64,000 bases of DNA, taken from Bradyrhizobium cajani. Its GTDB lineage: Bacteria > Pseudomonadota > Alphaproteobacteria > Rhizobiales > Xanthobacteraceae. The notes under the pieces are model-generated. The model ran no database searches. It had not been told where the DNA came from and was given only the letters and a program-made list of their open reading frames with translations. The DNA is taken from positions 62,001 to 126,000 of the forward strand of contig NZ_WQNE01000008.1 in the NCBI RefSeq assembly GCF_009759665.1, written 5' to 3'. Shown piece after piece: positions 58,746 through 64,000 of the stretch. Position numbers and translations under genes: made by a program. The stretch's first letter is position 1. Each line of letters starts with the position of its first letter.

Positions 58746-59444
58746 CTACGTGGTCGAAACCTTCATCGCCTCCAGTACTGCGGCCGAGTCCGCGACCCAG
58801 CCGAAGATGCCGCCCTGGGCCTTGATCATCTTCAGGCCCATCTCGTGAAACTCGGGAAAGTACGATGCGCAGCCGTCCGAGATGACGACGCAGCGAAAGC
58901 CGCGGTCATTGGCCTCGCGCACAGTGGTGTTGACGCACACTTCGGTGGTGACGCCGCACACGAGCAAGTTCTCGATGCCGTATTTCTCCAGCACGTCGGC
59001 AAGCTCGGTGGCGTAGAACGCGCCCTTGCCGGGCTTGTCGATCACGATCTCGCTGTCGAGCGGATAGAGCTCGGGAATGATGTCGTGGCCGGCCTCGCCG
59101 CGAATGAGAATGCGGCCCATCGGACCGAGGTCGCCGATGCGAAGGCTCGGCGCGCCGCGCTCGAGCTTCGCGGGCGGCGCGTCGGAGAGGTCAGCCAGAT
59201 GGCCCTCGCGGGTGTGGATCACCAGCGTGCCGGTCTCGCGAGCCGCCTTCAGCACCGCGCCGATCGGCTTCACCGCGCGCGCGAGCTGGCTGACGTCGTT
59301 GCCGAGCGTCTCGCCGAAACCGCCGGGCTCGAGAAAATCGCGCTGCATGTCGATGATCACAAGCGCGGTGGCGGGCCAGTCGAGCGTGATCGGCTCGGGC
59401 TCGGCGCTGATGACGCCCAATGTCGGCTTGCTTGAGTTCAGCAT
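58746..59444 (-). CDS. Cysteine hydrolase, isochorismatase family, biuret-hydrolase-like
   Basis: This 232-aa enzyme has the family triad: Asp36 in [14 protein letters not shown], Lys137 in [10 protein letters not shown] and Cys170 in [21 protein letters not shown]. The block [16 protein letters not shown] and the C-terminal [16 protein letters not shown] are reminiscent of biuret amidohydrolase (BiuH), which turns biuret into allophanate and ammonia in s-triazine breakdown. N-carbamoylsarcosine amidase or peroxyureidoacrylate hydrolase are alternatives. It is co-oriented with an NCS2 permease 10 bp downstream. A GntR-like palindrome lies upstream at 59499-59510. Confidence 0.82.
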   Translation of the reverse strand: MLNSSKPTLGVISAEPEPITLDWPATALVIIDMQRDFLEPGGFGETLGNDVSQLARAVKPIGAVLKAARETGTLVIHTREGHLADLSDAPPAKLERGAPSLRIGDLGPMGRILIRGEAGHDIIPELYPLDSEIVIDKPGKGAFYATELADVLEKYGIENLLVCGVTTEVCVNTTVREANDRGFRCVVISDGCASYFPEFHEMGLKMIKAQGGIFGWVADSAAVLEAMKVSTT

Positions 59445-59498
59445 GACGCCGCCCCTCGCGAGAACTCTCTGTGCCAGGAGTTCTGCAAGCGCCGTGCC

Positions 59499-59510
59499 AT
59501 TGTGTACAAT
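59499..59510. promoter_or_regulatory. GntR-type operator candidate
   Basis: ATTGTGTACAAT is a palindrome (ATTGT, GT, ACAAT) of the kind bound by FCD-domain GntR regulators. It lies 55 bp upstream of the biuret-hydrolase-like start codon. No GntR regulator gene is in the window. Confidence 0.5.
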
Positions 59511-59639
59511 AGCGGTGAGGCGAACAGTGCGGGGGAATTCGCTGCGCTGTCAGGAGGTTACGTCGTTGATCGAGGGCTGCTTATTCCCTGTGCGACGGCT
59601 TTGCGACGTGCACTTGCTTAAAGGATGAGCGCTCTCGGT

Positions 59640-59745
59640 CGTCATTCCGGGGCGACGCGTAAGCGTCGAACCCGGAATCCATCGGGCCGCAGAATGTTAG
59701 GTCAAATGGATTCCGGGTTCGCGCTACGCGCGCCCCGGAATGACG
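59640..59745. repeat. Palindromic CGTCATTCCGGGGCG repeat
   Basis: The outer arms are CGTCATTCCGGGGCG and CGCCCCGGAATGACG, the inner arms GAACCCGGAATCCAT and ATGGATTCCGGGTTC. The layout resembles family A but the sequence is different. It is another well-known Bradyrhizobium intergenic element. Confidence 0.85.
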
Positions 59746-59755
59746 AGGCATGACG

Positions 59756-60709
59756 TTACCGCCCCGCCCCATACAGGCTCCGATACTCCTCCTCATACGG
59801 CGCATACGAATCCTTCAGCGTCGCCATGTTGAGCAGCATGGTCGCCACCATCGCACCCGCCTTGTCGAACACGCGCGTCTTGGCCCACGCACTCTCCGTG
59901 CGGCGGCTGCCGGACAGCGCGACCACCTCGCGCTCGACCTCGTAGTCCTCGTCAACGAACAGCGGCCCCTTGATCAGCCGGATCTCCTGGTCGGCGAACA
60001 GGCCGACGGCCGGGCCCCTCGTCGGCAGCGGATCGTCCTTGGAGCGGTACTGGAACAGCACGCTCAGCATCTCCATCGGGATGATCGCCCTGCGCCACGG
60101 ATTGTCGGCGCCCGAGTAATACGGCGAGTTCTCCGTGATGACCGCGAGCTTCCGCCGAAGGGAGAACGGATAGAGGTCGCCCATGATCTGGTCGAAGGCC
60201 ATGCGCACCGTCTGCCGTCTGCTGGTTTGCGCCACCTTGACGTCGCGCAGGATCACGGGGTCCGTGAGCGGCTTGAGCTCGGCAAGGCGCGCTTCGAGCG
60301 CGGTCGGAGCGTGCGGCTCGCCGACGGAGGCGGTGCCGCGCAGCACCTCCGTACCGTCGCGCTTGACCATCTGGATCTGGCACTGGCGCGTAGCGGGCAA
60401 TGGTTTCGACAGGATCGCCTGCACCTCCTCGCCCTCGTAACAGACGCTGCGGTAATGCGCGGAAAGGCAGCCGGTCTCGAACCAGGCGGGTCCCCACAAC
60501 TGTGCTCCGAGCGGGGCGAACTGGCTGAAATGGGTCGGGCCCTCGATGGTGCCGCCCTTGAAGCCGAGCTTCTGCGCAGTGGCGTCATCATGGATCGAGG
60601 CGTGCGCATCGTAGGTTTGCGCCTGAAGCATCTGGCGCGGCTGGCGCCATGACCCGATCAGGGCCTCGGCCGTCTCTGATATCTCGGTATCGAATGCGTT
60701 TGCAGCCAT
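59756..60709 (-). CDS. Hotdog-fold (MaoC-like) protein, function unknown
   Basis: This 317-aa soluble protein appears to contain two hotdog domains. The first has SIHDDATAQKLGFKGGTIEGPTHFSQFAP, reminiscent of the hydratase/MaoC active-site helix (HxD and following Gly). The second, from about residue 165, is less clear. MaoC-type enzymes hydrate enoyl-CoA thioesters or act as thioesterases. ATG 60709 has GGAGA upstream. It is divergent from the indolepyruvate-oxidoreductase-like gene (152 bp), which also handles CoA-related 2-oxoacids. The specific substrate is not known. Confidence 0.65.
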   Translation of the reverse strand: MAANAFDTEISETAEALIGSWRQPRQMLQAQTYDAHASIHDDATAQKLGFKGGTIEGPTHFSQFAPLGAQLWGPAWFETGCLSAHYRSVCYEGEEVQAILSKPLPATRQCQIQMVKRDGTEVLRGTASVGEPHAPTALEARLAELKPLTDPVILRDVKVAQTSRRQTVRMAFDQIMGDLYPFSLRRKLAVITENSPYYSGADNPWRRAIIPMEMLSVLFQYRSKDDPLPTRGPAVGLFADQEIRLIKGPLFVDEDYEVEREVVALSGSRRTESAWAKTRVFDKAGAMVATMLLNMATLKDSYAPYEEEYRSLYGAGR

Positions 60710-60861
60710 GATGTTCTCCACAACAAGCCATGACTAGCAGGAGCGCCACGGATGCGGCCAGCGATATTGACTTCGCCGTTGCATGCTTTTGACTGTCACA
60801 ACTCGCGCCGCACCGCCGCAATCCCTCCCGCAAACCCCACGCCGAGACGAGGACTTCCGAA

Positions 60862-63800
60862 ATGACGCTGTTGCAGGTCGAGCTGGACGATAAATACCGG
60901 CTCGAATCGAAGCGGATCTTCCTGTCCGGCACGCAGGCCCTGGTCCGCTTGCCCATGTTGCAGCGCGAACGCGACCGACTCCAGGGGCTCAACACCGGCG
61001 GCTTCATTTCGGGCTATCGCGGTTCCCCACTCGGCATGTACGACCACGCGCTGTGGCGCGCGAAGTCGCACCTTCAGCAGCACGACATCGCCTTCGTCCC
61101 CGGCCTGAACGAGGACCTCGCGGCAACCGCCGTCTGGGGCAGCCAGCAGGTCGGCCTGTTTCCCGGCGCCAAGGTCGATGGCGTGTTCGGAATCTGGTAC
61201 GGCAAGGGTCCCGGCGTCGATCGCTCGGTCGATGCGCTCAAGCATGCCAATGCGGCCGGCACCTCGCTCAATGGCGGCGTGCTGGCGCTGGCCGGCGACG
61301 ACCACGGTTGCCAATCCTCGACACTGGCGCATCAGAGCGAGCAGGTGTTCGCGGCGGCGCTGATCCCCGTGATCAATCCCGCCACGCTGCAGGATTATCT
61401 CGACCTCGGCCTTTACGGTTTCGCGCTGTCGCGCTTCTCCGGCTGCTGGGTTGGCTTCAAGGCGATCAGCGAGACCGTCGAGAGCTCGGCGTCGATCTAC
61501 AGCGATCCCGAGCGCATCCAGATCAGGCTGCCCGACGATTTCGAGATGCCGCCCGGCGGCCTCAACATCCGCTGGCCCGATCCGCCGCTGGAGGCCGAGC
61601 GGCGCCTGTTCGGGCCGAAGATGGAAGCCGTGCAGGCCTTTGCTCGCGCCAACCAGCTCGACCGCATCGTGCTCGATTCAAAGCCGGCGCGGCTCGGCAT
61701 CGTCGCGACCGGCAAGGCCTATCTCGACCTGCGCCAGGCGCTGGCCGACTTGGGGATCACCGACAAGGACGCGCAGGATCTGGGTCTGCGCATCTACAAG
61801 GTCGCGCTGACCTGGCCGCTGGAGGAAAGCGGCGCCAAGCGTTTCGCCGAAGGTCTTCAGGACGTGCTCGTCGTCGAGGAGAAGCGCGGCTTCATCGAAG
61901 ACCAGCTGATGCGCATCCTCTACAATGTCGATGCGTCGAGGCGCCCGACCGTCACGGGCAAGCGCGACGAGCGCGGCGCGGCGCTGCTGCCGAGCGAGGG
62001 CGAGCTGACGCCGACCATCGTCGCCGCCGCGCTGGTGGCGCGCCTGCGCAAGCTCGGCCATCACAGCCCGGTGCTGGAGCAGCGCCTGGCGCGGCTCGAA
62101 GCCTTCGACAATCCCGTAACCACCAGTGCCCCGATCAAACTCGCGCGCACGCCGTTCTTCTGCTCGGGCTGCCCGCACAACTCCTCGACGCGCGTGCCCG
62201 AGGGCAGCCGCGCCATGGCCGGCATCGGCTGCCACGGCATGGCCTTGAGCATGCCGACCCGCCGCACCGACCTGATCTCGCACATGGGCGCCGAGGGCGT
62301 GAACTGGATCGGCCAGTCGCCCTTCACCACCGAGCAGCACATCTTCCAGAATCTCGGCGACGGCACCTATACCCATTCGGGCCTGCTGGCGCTTCGCGCC
62401 GCCTCTGCCGCCGGCATCAACATCACCTACAAGATCCTCTACAACGACGCCGTCGCCATGACCGGCGGCCAGCCGGCCGAAGGCGCCTTCAATGTCGCGC
62501 AGATCGCGCATCAGGTCTGGGCCGAGGGCGTCAAGCGGCTCGCGATCGTCTCGGACGACCCGGGCAAATACCCCGAAGGCAACTACTTCCCGCAAGGCGC
62601 CACCATCCACCATCGCCGCGAGCTCGATGCCGTGCAGCGCGAGCTGCGCGACATCAAGGGCCTCACCGTCGTGATCTACGACCAGACCTGCGCCGCGGAG
62701 AAGCGCCGCCGCCGCAAGCGCGGGCTCTATCCCGATCCCGCCAAGCGAGCCTTCATCAACGAGCTCGTCTGCGAAGGCTGCGGCGACTGCTCGCAGGCCT
62801 CCAACTGCGTCTCGGTGCAGCCGCTGGAAACCGAGTTCGGCCGCAAGCGCCAGATCGACCAGTCGAACTGCAACAAGGACTTTTCCTGCGTCGAAGGTTT
62901 CTGCCCGAGCTTCGTCACGGTGCATGGCGGCACTCTCAAGCGCATGAAGACGTCGGCGGTCGATTCCGGGCAGCTGTTCGCCGACCTGCCGCTGCCTCCC
63001 GCCCGCGAGCTCGAGGCGCCGTACAACATCCTCGTCACCGGCATCGGCGGCACCGGCGTCATCACCATCGGCGCGCTGCTCGGCATGGCTGCCCATGTCG
63101 ACGGCCGCGGCTGCTCGGCGCTGGATTTCACCGGCCTGTCGCAGAAGAACGGCGCGGTGATGAGCCATGTCCGCATCGCGCCGAAGCCTGAGGACATCTC
63201 CGCCGTTCGCATCACCACCGGCGGCGCCGATGTCATCCTCGGCTGCGACATGATCGTCTCGGCCGGCCCGACCGCGCTCAGCCGCGCCGAGCGCGGCGTG
63301 ACCAGGGCCTACATCAACGCCGACCTTCAGCCGACCGCGAGCTTCGTGCAAAACCCCGATCTCGATTTCGAGATGGGCACGATGCAGACCGTGCTGCGCG
63401 ATGCCGTCGGCGACAAGAACCTCGACATCATCGACGCGACCGGCATTGCCGCGGCGCTGATGGGCGACAGCATCGCGACCAATCCCTTCATGCTCGGCTT
63501 CGCCTTCCAGAAGGGCGCGATCCCGCTGTCGCTGGAGGCCTTGCTCCGCGCCATCGAGATCAACGGCGCCGCGATCGAGATGAACAAGCTCGCCTTCACC
63601 TGGGGCCGCCTCGCCGCTCACGACATGTCGCGCGTGCGCAGCGTGCTCCAGTTCAAGAACCGGGCCTCCGCGCCGGCGAAGTCGCTCGACGACATCATCA
63701 CAACCCGCGCCGAGTTCCTGACCTTCTATCAGGACAAGGCCTATGCCGACCGCTATCTCTCAGCGGTCGCCAAGGTGCGGAAGGCGGAGATGGCCGCCTC

Positions 63801-64000
63801 ACCTGCGTCCACCGAGCTGACCGAGGCGGTCGCGAAAAACCTGTTCAAGCTGATGTCCTACAAGGACGAGTACGAGGTCGCGCGGCTTTATACCGACGGC
63901 AGCTTTGCCAGGAAGGTCTCGGAAAAGTTCGATGGCGACTTCACGCTGAAGTACCACCTCGCGCCACCGATCTTTGCCAAGCGCGACAAGGCGACCGGCC
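60862..64000 (+). CDS. Indolepyruvate:ferredoxin oxidoreductase family protein, 3' end missing
   Basis: The open frame runs from ATG 60862 off the right edge (1046 codons visible; family members are about 1150-1170 aa). It has an N-terminal pyrimidine-binding domain (FLSGTQALVRLPMLQRERD, GFISGYRGSPLGMYD). A TPP-binding domain follows (FFCSGCPHNSSTRVPEGS, GDGTYTHSGLLALRAA, YNDAVAMTGGQP), then an iron-sulfur region (CEGCGDCSQASNC, SCVEGFCPSF) and the start of the gamma domain (NILVTGIGGTGVITIGALLGMAAH). Such fused enzymes oxidatively decarboxylate 2-oxoacids (aromatic or branched-chain) to acyl-CoA. It is divergent from a hotdog protein gene. Confidence 0.9.
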   Translation, partial: MTLLQVELDDKYRLESKRIFLSGTQALVRLPMLQRERDRLQGLNTGGFISGYRGSPLGMYDHALWRAKSHLQQHDIAFVPGLNEDLAATAVWGSQQVGLFPGAKVDGVFGIWYGKGPGVDRSVDALKHANAAGTSLNGGVLALAGDDHGCQSSTLAHQSEQVFAAALIPVINPATLQDYLDLGLYGFALSRFSGCWVGFKAISETVESSASIYSDPERIQIRLPDDFEMPPGGLNIRWPDPPLEAERRLFGPKMEAVQAFARANQLDRIVLDSKPARLGIVATGKAYLDLRQALADLGITDKDAQDLGLRIYKVALTWPLEESGAKRFAEGLQDVLVVEEKRGFIEDQLMRILYNVDASRRPTVTGKRDERGAALLPSEGELTPTIVAAALVARLRKLGHHSPVLEQRLARLEAFDNPVTTSAPIKLARTPFFCSGCPHNSSTRVPEGSRAMAGIGCHGMALSMPTRRTDLISHMGAEGVNWIGQSPFTTEQHIFQNLGDGTYTHSGLLALRAASAAGINITYKILYNDAVAMTGGQPAEGAFNVAQIAHQVWAEGVKRLAIVSDDPGKYPEGNYFPQGATIHHRRELDAVQRELRDIKGLTVVIYDQTCAAEKRRRRKRGLYPDPAKRAFINELVCEGCGDCSQASNCVSVQPLETEFGRKRQIDQSNCNKDFSCVEGFCPSFVTVHGGTLKRMKTSAVDSGQLFADLPLPPARELEAPYNILVTGIGGTGVITIGALLGMAAHVDGRGCSALDFTGLSQKNGAVMSHVRIAPKPEDISAVRITTGGADVILGCDMIVSAGPTALSRAERGVTRAYINADLQPTASFVQNPDLDFEMGTMQTVLRDAVGDKNLDIIDATGIAAALMGDSIATNPFMLGFAFQKGAIPLSLEALLRAIEINGAAIEMNKLAFTWGRLAAHDMSRVRSVLQFKNRASAPAKSLDDIITTRAEFLTFYQDKAYADRYLSAVAKVRKAEMAASPASTELTEAVAKNLFKLMSYKDEYEVARLYTDGSFARKVSEKFDGDFTLKYHLAPPIFAKRDKATG

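Larger units (their letters stand above)
59445..59755. other. 311-bp region with biuret-type operon promoter and a repeat
   Basis: The region between the amidohydrolase-like gene and the hotdog-protein gene carries an operator-like palindrome (59499-59510) and, at 59640-59745, a long palindromic repeat. Nothing else in it reads as a gene. Confidence 0.6.

Overview
The window is GC-rich alphaproteobacterial chromosome and most resembles Bradyrhizobium (B. japonicum/diazoefficiens type). The main reason is a full set of microaerobic respiration genes in Bradyrhizobium order: fixNOQP and fixGHIS, then fixL, fixJ, a single-domain response regulator and fixK2. FixL (505 aa, haem His200, phospho-His291), FixJ (205 aa, Asp55) and FixK2 (232 aa, redox-sensitive Cys183) match the known B. 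japonicum proteins in length and key residues. Several families of intergenic palindromic repeats remembered from Bradyrhizobium genomes support this. I see no rRNA, tRNA, CRISPR array, insertion sequence or prophage.

Layout. 1-2.8 kb: aromatic-acid genes (a gamma-resorcylate-decarboxylase-like amidohydrolase cut by the window edge, a MarR regulator and a 3-hydroxybenzoate 6-hydroxylase-like flavoprotein). 2.9-14 kb: ccdA, LysR and XRE regulators, a crotonase with unusual active-site residues, a small secreted protein, an isopropylmalate-dehydrogenase-like enzyme, a zinc alcohol dehydrogenase, a frameshifted CaiB/BaiF CoA-transferase, a glycogen synthase and an MpaB-family oxygenase. 14.1-27.2 kb: the microaerobic block. 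27.3-34.5 kb: an MFS transporter, a PRC-barrel protein, a glycogen-debranching-type enzyme, an ABC exporter and a GT4 glycosyltransferase behind a predicted EcfG general-stress promoter. 35-38 kb: a TRAP transporter with fused DctQM. 38-47 kb: a trans-aconitate-methyltransferase-like protein, a degenerate SDR, a divergent LuxR-type regulator and methyltransferase pair around a long palindrome, a second isopropylmalate-dehydrogenase-like gene, an MFS transporter and a B12-binding radical SAM enzyme. 47.7-53.8 kb: a Tat-exported molybdenum hydroxylase pair, then soxF-X-Y-Z-A without soxB or soxCD. 53.9-64 kb: a sugar-type ABC importer without an ATPase, a biuret-hydrolase-like enzyme with an NCS2 permease, a hotdog protein and an indolepyruvate:ferredoxin-oxidoreductase-type enzyme cut by the right edge.

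How the parts connect. FixL senses O2 through its haem PAS domain and phosphorylates FixJ. FixJ activates fixK2, in front of which a FixJ-like site is visible. FixK2 activates fixNOQP and fixGHIS, both of which carry perfect FixK2 boxes at the same distance (58 bp) from their start codons. A one-mismatch box at nearly the same distance (59 bp) precedes the universal stress protein gene between fixN and fixL, so the stress/CBS gene pair may belong to the same regulon. The least understood parts are the LuxR/methyltransferase pair at 40-42.3 kb and the soxB-less sox locus with an altered SoxY C-terminus.

Function calls rest on motifs and on remembered family features; no database search was run.
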